DNA of 64,000 nucleotides from Leptospira mtsangambouensis (GCF_004770475.1 NZ_RQHK01000015.1:62001-126000), one strand, 5' to 3'. Counted from the first letter of the stretch, positions 37,673 to 47,324 are shown. The notes: generated from the letters alone by a model not told the origin. Program-made: numbers and translations.

Positions 37673-38635
37673 TCAATCATTGTCTATGTTGATTGCTACA
37701 TTTCCCTTTTTGTGTCCAGCTTCCACATATCGATGTGCTTCTGCCATTGCTTCCAGTGGGAAAAACTTATCAATAACTACCTTATAGATTCCTTTTCTTG
37801 TGAGTTCAGTTAAAATATTTAAATTTTCAAGAGTCTCAGCTATTGGTCCAAATTTAATATTGATACCTTTTGTGAGAGAAATCCAAGCAGCCTGAAACAT
37901 CTCTTTGAAGGAAGCACCTACTAAAACCAAAACTCCTCCTTCTGAACGATGTAATAAATTGGATGTTATGGAAGATTTCCCAACACACTCAAATACAACA
38001 TCATATTTTTTGTTATGTGATTCTGATAAAAAGGTTTCATAATCCATTACGAAATCGGCACCTAATGATTTTACCAAATCAAAGTTCTTTTGGCTACAAA
38101 CGGCTGTTACTATTGCACCAAAATGTTTTGCCAATTGGATCGCTGCCGTTCCCACAGAACTGGATGCTCCATAAACAATGAAAGTTTGATTTTTTTGAAG
38201 ATTACATTTTTGAATAAAATCAAGTGCAGTCAATCCACCAAAAGATAGGCAAGCACCTTCCGAAAAACTTATTTCCTCAGGAAGGCGGAGGATGACAGAG
38301 GATTCAGGTATACAAGTATATTCTGCGTAAGCTCCTAGTCGCATTCCCGTGGATCCAAAAACCTTATCCCCAATTTTGAATTTTGTTACATCTTTGCCTA
38401 AAGAATCGACTACACCTGCGATTGATATTCCTAAGATAGGCTGTTTTGGCTTAAAAATTCCAAAATATAATTTTGCCAGTTTAGGATCTGCTTTGCGGAT
38501 GCGCCAATCACCAGAATTGACTGCAGTATTGTAAATTTTGATTCTGATTTCATTTTTTTTTGGCGTTGGGATTTCCCGTTCTTCCAGTTTTAAAACTTCA
38601 GGTGGTCCATAATTTCTATAAGCAATTACTTTCAA
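37673..38635 (-). CDS. MDR-family zinc-free NAD(P)-dependent oxidoreductase
   Basis: A 320-residue medium-chain dehydrogenase/reductase of the quinone-oxidoreductase-like type. The GroES-like N-domain reads MKVIAYRNYGPPEVLKLEE, with NTAVNSGDWRIRKADP and IGDKVFGSTGMRLGAYAEY. The Rossmann domain has TFIVYGASSSVGTAAIQLAKHFGA for cofactor binding. The structural zinc cysteines of alcohol dehydrogenases are absent. It reduces quinones or enones with NAD(P)H, probably in detoxification. It is divergent from a TetR gene, with a perfect palindrome over the shared promoter region. Confidence 0.88.
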   Translation of the reverse strand: MKVIAYRNYGPPEVLKLEEREIPTPKKNEIRIKIYNTAVNSGDWRIRKADPKLAKLYFGIFKPKQPILGISIAGVVDSLGKDVTKFKIGDKVFGSTGMRLGAYAEYTCIPESSVILRLPEEISFSEGACLSFGGLTALDFIQKCNLQKNQTFIVYGASSSVGTAAIQLAKHFGAIVTAVCSQKNFDLVKSLGADFVMDYETFLSESHNKKYDVVFECVGKSSITSNLLHRSEGGVLVLVGASFKEMFQAAWISLTKGINIKFGPIAETLENLNILTELTRKGIYKVVIDKFFPLEAMAEAHRYVEAGHKKGNVAINIDND

Positions 38636-38660
38636 AGAGTTGACTCCTGTTAGGATTTGG

Positions 38661-38675
38661 ACTTACACTGTAAGT
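38661..38675. promoter_or_regulatory. Operator between MDR and TetR genes
   Basis: ACTTACACTGTAAGT is a perfect 7-1-7 palindrome 26 bp upstream of the MDR gene start and about 80 bp upstream of the TetR gene. It probably binds the divergently encoded TetR protein. Confidence 0.6.
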
Positions 38676-38703
38676 ATGTCAACAAAATTTATTTACTGGG
38701 TTT

Positions 38704-38721
38704 CCTATTTTTTAAAATAGG
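38704..38721. promoter_or_regulatory. Second palindrome in the MDR/TetR intergenic region
   Basis: CCTATTTT-TT-AAAATAGG is a perfect 8-2-8 inverted repeat 35 bp before the TetR start. Its sequence differs from 38661-38675, so it is either a site for another protein or a fortuitous AT-rich palindrome. Confidence 0.35.
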
Positions 38722-38755
38722 TTATAGCGATATTTAGGATAAAGAAAGTTTGTTT

Positions 38756-39472
38756 ATGGTAAAAAAGAAAACAGAGAAACCAAATAAAAGCCCACTAAAA
38801 ACAAATTTAAAAAAGAGGAATGCCCTATCGAAACATTTGGTTCTAATGACAGCAATCCAGTTGGCGGATGAGTCCGGTTTAGAAGAATTATCAATGAGAA
38901 GTTTGGCCTTACGTCTTGGTGTTGAAGCAATGTCATTGTACAATCACGTAAAAAATAAAGATGAACTTTTGGATGGAATGGTAGATTTAGTAGTCTCGCA
39001 AATCACTTTACCGAAGATAGGCGGTGACTGGAAAAAAGAAATGAAAAAGAGGGCAAGATCTGCCAGGGAGATTTTAAATTTACATCCTTGGTCACCAATG
39101 TTGATTGTATCCCGGATCAATATAGGACCTGCTATGTTAACTTATTTTGATGCTACGCTTGGTTGCCTTCATTCTGCCGGATTTTCATTGCCTATGGCAG
39201 ACCATATTATCAATGCGATCGATAGTCATATCTATGGATATATATTACAAGAGTTGAATTTCCCCATTGATCCCAAAGAATACTCCAAGGTTGCTGAAGG
39301 TTATTTGACAAGTTTGGAGAAAAGTCCCTTCCTTAATTTGATTAGTTTAACAAAAAAAGTTGTGTCTGGAAAATACAATGGTCTTCATGATTTTGAATTT
39401 GGTTTGGATTTAATTTTGAATGGTCTTTCTCCGCAAATGAATGTTGCGAAAGTCTATAGAAAGAAAAAATAA
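38756..39472 (+). CDS. TetR-family regulator (TetR_C_1 type)
   Basis: A 238-residue TetR protein with a Lys-rich N-terminal arm. The helix-turn-helix runs about 28-72: LVLMTAIQLADESGLEEL, SMRSLALRLGVEAMSLYNHVKNKDELLDGM. The C-domain starts LPKIGGDWKKEMKKRARSAR and HPWSPMLIVSR, as in the classical tetracycline-repressor C-terminal family. TTG at 38750 is in frame; ATG 38756 is preferred, with GGATAAAG upstream. Divergent from the MDR gene, which it likely represses. A GC-rich terminator follows the stop. Confidence 0.88.
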   Translation: MVKKKTEKPNKSPLKTNLKKRNALSKHLVLMTAIQLADESGLEELSMRSLALRLGVEAMSLYNHVKNKDELLDGMVDLVVSQITLPKIGGDWKKEMKKRARSAREILNLHPWSPMLIVSRINIGPAMLTYFDATLGCLHSAGFSLPMADHIINAIDSHIYGYILQELNFPIDPKEYSKVAEGYLTSLEKSPFLNLISLTKKVVSGKYNGLHDFEFGLDLILNGLSPQMNVAKVYRKKK

Positions 39473-39475
39473 AAA

Positions 39476-39496
39476 CCCCGGTAAAAAAAACCGGGG
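39476..39496. terminator. Bidirectional intrinsic terminator
   Basis: CCCCGG (39476-39481) and CCGGGG (39491-39496) enclose a short A-rich loop, with A/T runs on both sides. It lies between the convergent TetR and porin genes. Confidence 0.8.
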
Positions 39497-39523
39497 AAAA
39501 CAATCTGTTTCAGAAAAAGCAAA

Positions 39524-41347
39524 TTAAATGGCAAACACACTCTGGAAAGTAAAGTAACTTGAGTTTGGTTTGAAATCGTACCGATGGTATGGATCGGTTT
39601 CGTGTGGATTATTTTTTTGATTTCGAATTGCATCTCCCGCATATAAAGAACTTGCACCAAACCAAAAGGAAACATTTTCGAATGGTGTGACGATATAGAT
39701 AAGATTAATTTCTGTGGCCACATGCCTTCCTAACTTTGGTCGGTTCTGATTATATGCTTCAGTATTATAGTAATCTTCAGTCGACGCGGTTTCCCCTGTT
39801 GCTTTACTTCCTGCAACATAGTTATTGTTATCATAATAACCATCTTGGAGTTTTACTTTATAATACCAGTGTGGGTTAATAATAAATACTCCCCACTTTG
39901 CAGATTCATATTTAATGTGAACGGAATAGTCTTTGATGTTTTGCCAGAAAACCATTCCCGAATTTCCGTTTCCTGAGAATGGCATCCCACCTCCGGCCAT
40001 TCGTCTTGTTGCAAAGAGTGGGTTGTACGTCGCAACACTTCCATCATTTCTATTGGGGTCCCCAGAAGCTTGGACATATTGTACGCCAATTCGAAATTCT
40101 TTTACAGGTGTGTAACCTAACTGAACGGCAACGATATTTGCTTTGTATTGAACTCGGGATGATAAAGGAGGGGGTTCTCCGGTTTTTTTATCCGTTGTAT
40201 ATGTTCCTGTTTGGTTTAGCCAATCTGGCGATACTCTTTCTCCATTAAATCCTGTTTGCCATGCAGCTTCTACCATCCAGTCAATTCCTGTTTCACTTGC
40301 GATTGTATTATTTTTAGTCCTGTTGGTAAGTCGAAATCCAGAAGTGTTGAGTTGGTCTGGACCTCGGTAATAAATTTCGGATCCATAGTTTGCAGTTGTA
40401 CTGGTTGCTTTCTGTTTTTGTTTGTATAAAGTAAAATTATAAACCTCAATTCCTAACCATTCCCATGGTTTATACCCATAATGAGCACCATAATAAGAAG
40501 CATTTCCTGTCCCACCAAGTCTTGTCGAATTGTTAGATACCATACTGTTGGCGTTATTTTCTGAACTAATGATTGCACCAAAAAAATCTAAACTTTGTTT
40601 TTGGATGTTAAATGTTGTTCGCACAGCATCAAAAGAGTTACCGTTCAAACTATCATTTCTAGATCCCAGAATTCTTCCGTCTCCATAGTCCAGAATTTGG
40701 CGACCCGTACGAACTCGGAACATTTGGTTGGTCGTTTTTAAATCAACAAAGGCTTCGCGAATGCCAGTATAATTGTTTAAAGCAACTTCCTTTTGTTTGG
40801 TGGTATCAACTAGAGTTCCACCATTTGGGATCACACCAAATTTTTGATCTGCAGCTCCACTTGTAATTTCTCCACCCCAAAGGCGTACATCCTGCATGGT
40901 TATTTTAAATAAAACATTAGGAGTTAAATCCCCAATAATATAAAACTGAGTTTGGTTGCTCACCGTATTCCGATTGTCAGGTGTGGACCTGTCAAAGTCT
41001 GTATTATAAAGTGAATCTGCTTTTGGTCGAATGCCAAATCCAACACGGAAACGATCGGCAAACCAAAGGTTAGTGTTTTCTTGCATCGCCTTTCTTTGTT
41101 TTGCGGTAACTTGTAAACTTTTTAAGTATTCTCCGGATAAATTTCCTTTCATCGGACTCACGTATTCAACTGGTTCTTCCGGCAAAGCAGGGGGTTGTGG
41201 TGGTGGCGTTGGCGGAGGCGGTGGAGTTTCGGGCACTTCTTTTTTAGTGGGAGTGATGAACTGTGCTTCCAAAGGTATGGTAAAGGATGTTAAAAAAATC
41301 CCCAACCATAAGAGACCAATGATCATTCGATGATTGCCTGCGTACAT
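39524..41347 (-). CDS. Alginate-export-type outer membrane porin
   Basis: A 607-residue outer membrane beta-barrel protein. A signal peptide (cleavage near LEA-QF, residue 28) is followed by a striking proline tract (PPPPPTPPPQPPALPEEP, about 40-57) that may cross or anchor near peptidoglycan. The barrel starts around residue 95 (FRVGFGIRPKADSLYN) with alternating hydrophobic strands, including VRTGRQILDYGDGRILGSRND, the signature of the alginate_exp family. AGAGGTGG lies 6 bp before the ATG at 41347. The exported or imported solute is unknown; the name reflects family, not proven alginate transport. Confidence 0.88.
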   Translation of the reverse strand: MYAGNHRMIIGLLWLGIFLTSFTIPLEAQFITPTKKEVPETPPPPPTPPPQPPALPEEPVEYVSPMKGNLSGEYLKSLQVTAKQRKAMQENTNLWFADRFRVGFGIRPKADSLYNTDFDRSTPDNRNTVSNQTQFYIIGDLTPNVLFKITMQDVRLWGGEITSGAADQKFGVIPNGGTLVDTTKQKEVALNNYTGIREAFVDLKTTNQMFRVRTGRQILDYGDGRILGSRNDSLNGNSFDAVRTTFNIQKQSLDFFGAIISSENNANSMVSNNSTRLGGTGNASYYGAHYGYKPWEWLGIEVYNFTLYKQKQKATSTTANYGSEIYYRGPDQLNTSGFRLTNRTKNNTIASETGIDWMVEAAWQTGFNGERVSPDWLNQTGTYTTDKKTGEPPPLSSRVQYKANIVAVQLGYTPVKEFRIGVQYVQASGDPNRNDGSVATYNPLFATRRMAGGGMPFSGNGNSGMVFWQNIKDYSVHIKYESAKWGVFIINPHWYYKVKLQDGYYDNNNYVAGSKATGETASTEDYYNTEAYNQNRPKLGRHVATEINLIYIVTPFENVSFWFGASSLYAGDAIRNQKNNPHETDPYHRYDFKPNSSYFTFQSVFAI

Positions 41348-41470
41348 TTGATACCACCTCTGTTTTTCAGCCAGTGGATATAGTTTGTAACAACATTCAA
41401 ATCTTATATTTTTTGATGGGTAGGAATCTTAGGATTTGTCATAGGAATCAAATAAAAATTTGGAAAGAAA

Positions 41471-42031
41471 TTATTGTCCAAGTTGGCGCCATCCTTCATG
41501 GCCTAATTTTTTCATCGTTTTTCGATTGTTTTCAAAAATACTGTCAATATTTGGATGTGTGTCAACGATTCGACTGATGGAATCTTCACGTAACAGATGT
41601 AATATAGGATATGGAGATCGTCCAACAAAATTAGTTATGTCGTCTATGTGTTGATCAGCAAACTGAAAATGAGGATGGAAGTTTGCGATTTGTATGATCC
41701 CTTCTAAATTCAATTGGCGAAGGAGGCGGTCCGTCTCATCTAAAAAATCATTTTGATCAAGAAAATCATCCAAAACATAAGGATGGATGAGGAGGGTAGT
41801 TTCAACCAGAAGAGGATCACTCGAAACAATGGTATTTAATTCTGATTTTAGATCGGCTAAAAGTTCTTTGTTGTTTTGAGAATGGCTGATCGTATAACGA
41901 ATTGTATTGGATGAAAAACTAGGTTTTGCAAAAGGACAAAGGTTAAGCCCTATCACTGCTTTTTGAATCCATTCTTTTGTTTTGAATAAAATCTCATCTG
42001 CAGTCTCTGAATGCTTTGGTTGTTTTTCCAA
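41471..42031 (-). CDS. DUF1415-family protein
   Basis: A 186-residue soluble protein of unknown function. The conserved N-terminal signature WIQKAVIGLNLCPFAKP is present, as are LIHPYVLDDFLDQNDFLD, GIIQIANFHPHFQFA and RSPYPILHLLREDSI. The frame can be extended to a TTG at 42103, but the TTG at 42031 has AAGGA 6 nt upstream and gives the usual family length, so it is chosen. It is divergent from the ebo operon, with 145 bp between starts. No activity is known to me for the family. Confidence 0.85.
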   Translation of the reverse strand: MEKQPKHSETADEILFKTKEWIQKAVIGLNLCPFAKPSFSSNTIRYTISHSQNNKELLADLKSELNTIVSSDPLLVETTLLIHPYVLDDFLDQNDFLDETDRLLRQLNLEGIIQIANFHPHFQFADQHIDDITNFVGRSPYPILHLLREDSISRIVDTHPNIDSIFENNRKTMKKLGHEGWRQLGQ

Positions 42032-42176
42032 TTTGTATCCTTTTATTTCTGATTCTTTGTTGATTTCAGAAAACCGATCATTAAAAACAAGCCAATTGTT
42101 CAAGATTCGGATTTTGTTAGTGATTATTTGATTTACGAAGTGACCCTGGGTCAGAAGATTTCAAATATCTCTTCTT

Positions 42177-43031
42177 ATGAATGCCAACACTACAATAGAA
42201 TTGACTCAATTTCTTTTTGAAATGACAACAAAGTCGGAGCGCGAGTGGTTAGAAAACAAAACAAAAACCAATGTTTTGGATTTAATGACTGCGTTTGTTG
42301 CAGCACCTCGGTTTTTATCAAAAAAAAATATTTCTTATGATGATAAAGTAAAAGGAAACTTAATTCCACATTTGCCTGGGTACCAAGTTGACGGGTGGAG
42401 CCTTGTTCATTTAGCGAGAGTTTGGTTGTTGTTGCAAATTCCTCAAGATCCAAAAGAAGATTGTATAAAAAATATTGAAACTCTTTTTGATACAGCCGAA
42501 TTAAATGAATTGGTTGCTTTATATTCCGCCCTGCCTCTTCTTCCTTATCCTTGGGAATGGCTATCACGAGCAACAGATGCAGTTCGTTCAAATATGGGTT
42601 TTGTATTTGATGCTATATCTCTTTTAAATCCTTATCCTGAATTATATTTTCCTGAATCTGCTTGGAACCAACTTGTATTAAAAACTATTTTTAACAGAAA
42701 ACCAATCCATTTGATTTATGGATTAGATCGACGTAAAAATAAGGAATTGGCTATTTCGATTTCTGATTTTATCGATGAACGATTTGCTGCTGGGAGAAAA
42801 ATCCCTCCGCAAATTTTGCGACTCCTCACACCGTTTTCAAATGAGGAACATTCTTCTACTCTTATTCGTATGTTTGCATCTGAAGAAAGTGGAGAGAAAG
42901 AAGCAGCAGCTCTTGTCTGTTTTGAATCCAAAGAACCTAAACTTCGCTCTTTACTAGCAAACCATCCAGAATTAGAATTATCAATACAAAACGGAGAATT
43001 GGATTGGTCTAAACTAGAGTCCATCCCTTAA
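42177..43031 (+). CDS. eboA: EboA, first protein of the ebo cluster
   Basis: A 284-residue, mostly helical soluble protein that matches the EboA family: MTAFVAAPRFLSKK near 35-48, GWSLVHLARVWLLL, LVALYSALPLLPYPWEWLSRATDAVRSNMGFVFDAI, NPYPELYFPESAWNQLVLKTIF and HLIYGLDRRKNKELA..FAAGRKIPPQILRLLTPF. EboA has no known enzymatic activity. It heads six co-oriented genes separated by less than 15 bp, in the canonical order eboA to eboF. In cyanobacteria the cluster is needed to move a scytonemin precursor to the periplasm; the substrate in this organism is unknown. Nearest promoter space is the 145 bp shared with DUF1415. Confidence 0.88.
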   Translation: MNANTTIELTQFLFEMTTKSEREWLENKTKTNVLDLMTAFVAAPRFLSKKNISYDDKVKGNLIPHLPGYQVDGWSLVHLARVWLLLQIPQDPKEDCIKNIETLFDTAELNELVALYSALPLLPYPWEWLSRATDAVRSNMGFVFDAISLLNPYPELYFPESAWNQLVLKTIFNRKPIHLIYGLDRRKNKELAISISDFIDERFAAGRKIPPQILRLLTPFSNEEHSSTLIRMFASEESGEKEAAALVCFESKEPKLRSLLANHPELELSIQNGELDWSKLESIP

Positions 43032-43038
43032 AAAATCA

Positions 43039-44067
43039 ATGTGCCAAAATCCAAACGAACCAAAAAAAAATCCTTCTCATTTTGAATCTATAGAACATTC
43101 CGAAGATACTCCAACCCATAGGGATTTGTTATGGGAAGATTATGAGAACCTGATCCAAGGGATGCGATTTTTTGATCCTCATATCCATATGGTATCGCGG
43201 ACAACTGATGACTACCAAATGATGGCAAAGGCCGGGATCGTTGCCATCATTGAGCCAGCATTTTGGGTGGGCCAACCAAGGACTGGACTTTCTAGTTTTA
43301 AAGACTATTATAGCAGTCTTGTTGGTTGGGAAAGATTTCGATCTTCTCAATTTGGTATCAAACACTACTGCACAATGGGATTAAATTCTCGAGAAGCAAA
43401 TAACGAACGTCTTGCGGAAGAGGTGATGGAAATTTTGCCTTTGTTTGCTTTTAAAGAAGGTGTCGTAGGAATTGGAGAGATTGGTTTTGACGACCAAACA
43501 GTTTTAGAAGAAAAGTATTATCGCCTCCAATTGGAACTTGCAAAAAAAGCTAAGTTACCCGTACAAATTCATACCCCGCATCGAGATAAAAAAAGAGGAA
43601 CAGAAAGAAGTATGTCGATTGCCATCGAACATGGTTTAGATCCTTCTTGGGTTGTGGTGGATCATAATAATGAAGAAACCGTTAAGTCAGTGTTAGACCA
43701 AGGATTTTGGGCTGCCTTTACCATTTATCCATTTACTAAAATGGGAAATGAAAGAATGGTTTCTGTCGTTGAAAAATATGGACCAGAAAGGATCATGATT
43801 AATTCAAGTGCCGATTGGGGAATTTCAGATCCCCTTGCAATTCCAAAAACTGCTGCTCTTATGATGCAAAGAGGAATTCCAAAGGATGTGATCCGGATGG
43901 TCACTTACCAGAATGCCATTGATGCTTTTGCAAAAAGTGGACAGATTGATGTAAAAGATTTTGATTTAGAATTTTCGCCTGATCCTAATGCAAAATTTCA
44001 TGGTAACTCTGTCCTTAGGGGTGGCCAACAACCAGTGATCAATAAAAACTCTTTGTTTATCCAATAA
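43039..44067 (+). CDS. eboB: EboB, TatD-like metal-dependent hydrolase
   Basis: A 342-residue amidohydrolase-fold protein of the TatD type. Metal-ligand segments are visible in order: FFDPHIHM (about 46-53), GIGEIGFDD, VQIHTPHRDKKRG, WVVVDHNNEE and NSSADWGISDP. A hydrolase acting on a phospho- or amide-linked precursor is possible, but the ebo substrate is not known. It begins 7 bp after eboA and its stop codon directly abuts the eboC start. Confidence 0.88.
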   Translation: MCQNPNEPKKNPSHFESIEHSEDTPTHRDLLWEDYENLIQGMRFFDPHIHMVSRTTDDYQMMAKAGIVAIIEPAFWVGQPRTGLSSFKDYYSSLVGWERFRSSQFGIKHYCTMGLNSREANNERLAEEVMEILPLFAFKEGVVGIGEIGFDDQTVLEEKYYRLQLELAKKAKLPVQIHTPHRDKKRGTERSMSIAIEHGLDPSWVVVDHNNEETVKSVLDQGFWAAFTIYPFTKMGNERMVSVVEKYGPERIMINSSADWGISDPLAIPKTAALMMQRGIPKDVIRMVTYQNAIDAFAKSGQIDVKDFDLEFSPDPNAKFHGNSVLRGGQQPVINKNSLFIQ

Positions 44068-44934
44068 ATGAATTTAAAAGCTTACTTAACTTTACTGAGA
44101 CCGGCAAATGTAATCACAGCTTTGGCTGATATACTTGCAGGTATGGCCATTGTGGGTTTTGTTTGGAAGGACAATACTCCTATTTTTCTTTTTCTTTCCA
44201 CCATATGTCTGTATGGTGGAGGTGTTGTATTAAACGATTATTTTGATGTAGTGATCGATACGAAGGAAAGACCGGAACGTCCCATTCCCAGTGGTAAGGT
44301 TTCTAAACATTCAGCTTTACTGTTCGGTAATATCCTACTAGGACTTGGTCTTTTATTTTCTTTTTTATATCAAACACAAAGTGGATGGATTGTTTGTTTT
44401 ATTATTTTGGCAATTCTTACTTACAACCGTTTTGCGAAACACCATCCGGTTTTAGGTCCAGTGGTTATGGGGCTTTGTCGTGGTGGTAATTTGGTTTTAG
44501 GAATGAGTTTGGTAACAAATATTGAATCCAACCGACTTTTCCTTTCTCTTTTCCCAATTCTTTATATTGCAGCAATCACGATGATTAGTCGAGATGAAGT
44601 CCATGGTGGAAAAAAAACTAACTTAGTGCTTGCTGGTGTCTTGTATTTGATTGTGATTTTTTCGCAATTGGCACTTTCTTTTTTCTTAGGAAATTTTTAT
44701 TATAGTTTTCCTTTTGGACTTTTGCATTTGGGAATGATTTTCCCTCCTCTAGTCGCGGCCTACAAAAATCCAATTGGACCAAATATTGGTAAGGCGGTAA
44801 AAATGGGCGTAATATCCCTTATCATTTTAAATACATCTTTTGCTTCCAGTTTTGGATTTGTTTTTGTCGCTTTTTTGATTCTTTGTTTGTTGCCGGTTTC
44901 TTTGTTGTTGGCAAAATATTTTTCGGTTACCTGA
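44068..44934 (+). CDS. eboC: EboC, UbiA-like prenyltransferase
   Basis: A 288-residue membrane protein with eight to nine helices, in the UbiA superfamily. The first polyprenyl-diphosphate motif is clear: GGVVLNDYFDVVIDTKERPERPIPSG (about 48-75; N-D-x-x-D-x-x-x-D). The second Asp-rich motif is reduced to RDEVHGGKKTN (about 172-182). UbiA enzymes transfer prenyl groups to aromatic or sugar acceptors in the membrane, so EboC may prenylate or lipid-tag the transported compound. It starts at the base after the eboB stop. Confidence 0.9.
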   Translation: MNLKAYLTLLRPANVITALADILAGMAIVGFVWKDNTPIFLFLSTICLYGGGVVLNDYFDVVIDTKERPERPIPSGKVSKHSALLFGNILLGLGLLFSFLYQTQSGWIVCFIILAILTYNRFAKHHPVLGPVVMGLCRGGNLVLGMSLVTNIESNRLFLSLFPILYIAAITMISRDEVHGGKKTNLVLAGVLYLIVIFSQLALSFFLGNFYYSFPFGLLHLGMIFPPLVAAYKNPIGPNIGKAVKMGVISLIILNTSFASSFGFVFVAFLILCLLPVSLLLAKYFSVT

Positions 44935-44943
44935 AAATTGAAT

Positions 44944-46107
44944 ATGTTTGAAAGTTTATATCCTTCTCTTTCTTCTGAGTTCCAAGTTAAATTTCGTTAT
45001 ACAGTTCAGTTTACGAAAAAAATTTTTCATCCAGAAAATCCTACTTTGTCTCGATTTTTCATTTCTGAACAGAACCTAGGAACTACAAAAAAGGCTTTAG
45101 TTGTTTTAGATGAAGGTTTACTTTTCCATTTCCCAAATTTAGTTTTTGAAATTCGCAGTTATTTTCAGGATTTGGATCAAGTAGTTCAACTAACGAGTGA
45201 TATAATGGTGGTTCCTGGTGGTGAAAGTTGTAAAAACAATCCAAAAATTTGGGAATCTTTAGTTGATGCCGTGGACCAGTTTGGGATTGATCGCCATTCT
45301 TATATCATCGCCATCGGTGGAGGTGCCATTCTCGACTTAGTTGGTTATGTGGCAGCTGTATCACATAGAGGAATCCGATTGGTCCGAATTCCTAGTACAG
45401 TTTTATCACAAAATGATTCGGGAGTAGGAGTTAAAAATAGCATCAACTACCAAGGTAAAAAAAACTTCCTTGGAACTTTTGCACCACCAGTAGCCGTGTT
45501 TAATGATCTCAGTTTTTTAGAAAGTTTAGATGATCGGGATTGGCGGTCAGGAATGGCTGAGGCAATCAAAGTTGCTTTGATCAAAGATCCTATTTTTTTT
45601 GAATGGATTGAATCGAATGCTGTAAACTTAAAGAATCGAAATTTAGATACAATGTCGTATTTAATCCATCGTTGTGCAAAACTACATATGGACCATATTG
45701 CAAATGGTGATCCATTTGAATTTGGTTCTTCTCGGCCCCTTGATTTTGGACATTGGGCAGCCCATAAATTAGAATACTTAACTGAGTTTTCATTGCGGCA
45801 TGGTGAAGCTGTTGCTATTGGAATGGCTTTGGATACTGTGTATTCCTATCAGAATCAACTTTTACCAAAGGAAAGTAGGGATCGAATCCTGCTTTTATTG
45901 AAACAACTAGGATTTGCAATATATCATCCCAAATTATCCGAGAATAAAAAAGAAAATTTATATTTAGGATTGCGAGAGTTCCAAGAACATCTTGGAGGTA
46001 AGCTCACCATTATGTTGTTATGTGGTATTGGAATCAGTAAGGAGGTTCACGAAATGGATTCAAAAACTTTGGCTGATTCTGTAAACTTCCTGGAAGAATA
46101 CACATGA
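44944..46107 (+). CDS. eboD: EboD, 3-dehydroquinate-synthase-like protein
   Basis: A 387-residue member of the sugar-phosphate cyclase family (AroB-like). Visible NAD-binding and metal regions: VPGGESCKNNP, IIAIGGGAILDLVGYVAAVSHRGIRLVRIPSTVL, NYQGKKNFLGTFAPP, WRSGMAEAIKVALIKD, PLDFGHWAAHKLEYL and FSLRHGEAVAIGMALD. The metal-binding Glu and two His positions are kept, so catalysis on a sugar phosphate is likely. It is a cluster-specific paralogue rather than the shikimate enzyme. TTG 44938 is in frame, but ATG 44944 is preferred. Its stop overlaps eboE by 4 bp. Confidence 0.88.
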   Translation: MFESLYPSLSSEFQVKFRYTVQFTKKIFHPENPTLSRFFISEQNLGTTKKALVVLDEGLLFHFPNLVFEIRSYFQDLDQVVQLTSDIMVVPGGESCKNNPKIWESLVDAVDQFGIDRHSYIIAIGGGAILDLVGYVAAVSHRGIRLVRIPSTVLSQNDSGVGVKNSINYQGKKNFLGTFAPPVAVFNDLSFLESLDDRDWRSGMAEAIKVALIKDPIFFEWIESNAVNLKNRNLDTMSYLIHRCAKLHMDHIANGDPFEFGSSRPLDFGHWAAHKLEYLTEFSLRHGEAVAIGMALDTVYSYQNQLLPKESRDRILLLLKQLGFAIYHPKLSENKKENLYLGLREFQEHLGGKLTIMLLCGIGISKEVHEMDSKTLADSVNFLEEYT

Positions 46108-47312
46108 AGACAAAATACGGCCATTTGACCTATTGTTCCAATATTCATCCTGGAGAATCCTGGTCCGATCATTTTTTACACCTAAAATCTCACTTACCTG
46201 GAATACACAAATCCGTTTCCCCTGATGCACCAATGGGATTGGGGTTACGTTTAAGCAATGAAGCTTCCTTGGAGTTGATGGACTCTAAGGTTATGGCTGA
46301 ATGGAAAGAGTGGTTAAACAAAGAGGGGATTTATGTTTTTTTAATCAACGGGTTTCCGTATGGCGGCTTTCATGAAACCGTTGTTAAAGAAAATGTTTAT
46401 CGACCAGATTGGGCAACGAAAGAAAGGTTTGATTACACTCTTCGTTTGTTTTCTATCCTCTCCGAATTATTGCCCGAAGGAATGGAAGGAGGAGTTTCTA
46501 CACCTCCATTGTCTTATTTTTATTTTGATTCAAATGAATCCTTGCGTAAAGAAAGGATTTTATCGGCAACTGAACAAATCGTAAATGTGGCAATACATCT
46601 GATCCAAATGAAATTGGATCATGGCCAAAAATTACATTTGGATATAGAGCCGGAACCGGATGGAATTTTAGGAAACGTACAACTTTGGGTAGAATGGTTT
46701 TTGTCTGATTTTCTTCCAATGGTTGTACCAAGAATCCAGATGATGTTAGGTGTGGATCAGAAAGCTGCTGAACAAATGGCCAAAGATCATATTCGCATTT
46801 GTTTGGATGCCTGTCATGCTGCAGTAAGTTTTGAAGATAACAAAAGTATTTTATCCTTACTCGCTAAACATTCTATTCAAGTTGGAAGGATTCAAATTAG
46901 TTCAGCTTTAAAAATAAATTTTTCAAACGAAACAAATTCATTACTAGACTTGGTTTCTAGTTTTGACGAGCCGACGTATCTCCACCAAGTGCTCATCCAA
47001 TCGAAAGACAGTACATTGGAATCTTTTCCTGATTTACCACAAGCAATCCAAAATGGGAAAAAACAATTTGTTGAATGGAGGATACATTTTCACGTTCCTG
47101 TATTTTTAGAATCCTACGGGCACCTTTCTTCCACACAAAAGGAAGTATTAGAACTTTTAAATCTACAGAAACAAACTATATTCACCAAAGCTTTGGAAGT
47201 AGAAACCTACACATGGGGAGTTTTACCAAAGGAAACACAAATCCCAGTTTCAGAATCGATTATTCGTGAATTGCAGTGGGTACAATCTGTTTTAGAAGAT
47301 AAAAATAAGTGA
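46104..47312 (+). CDS. eboE: EboE, xylose-isomerase-like TIM-barrel protein
   Basis: A 402-residue protein of the sugar-phosphate isomerase/epimerase superfamily, recognisable as EboE by its start (YGHLTYCSNIHPGESW) and by FLINGFPYGGFH..KENVYRPDWATKERFDYTLRL. Candidate metal ligands lie in LHLDIEPEPDGIL, ICLDACHAAVSFED and RIQISSALKI. It starts in a 4-bp overlap with eboD and ends 12 bp before eboF. Its reaction is unknown; its neighbours suggest work on a cyclised sugar or prenylated intermediate. Confidence 0.88.
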   Translation: MKTKYGHLTYCSNIHPGESWSDHFLHLKSHLPGIHKSVSPDAPMGLGLRLSNEASLELMDSKVMAEWKEWLNKEGIYVFLINGFPYGGFHETVVKENVYRPDWATKERFDYTLRLFSILSELLPEGMEGGVSTPPLSYFYFDSNESLRKERILSATEQIVNVAIHLIQMKLDHGQKLHLDIEPEPDGILGNVQLWVEWFLSDFLPMVVPRIQMMLGVDQKAAEQMAKDHIRICLDACHAAVSFEDNKSILSLLAKHSIQVGRIQISSALKINFSNETNSLLDLVSSFDEPTYLHQVLIQSKDSTLESFPDLPQAIQNGKKQFVEWRIHFHVPVFLESYGHLSSTQKEVLELLNLQKQTIFTKALEVETYTWGVLPKETQIPVSESIIRELQWVQSVLEDKNK

Positions 47313-47324
47313 GAAATTTTTAAA

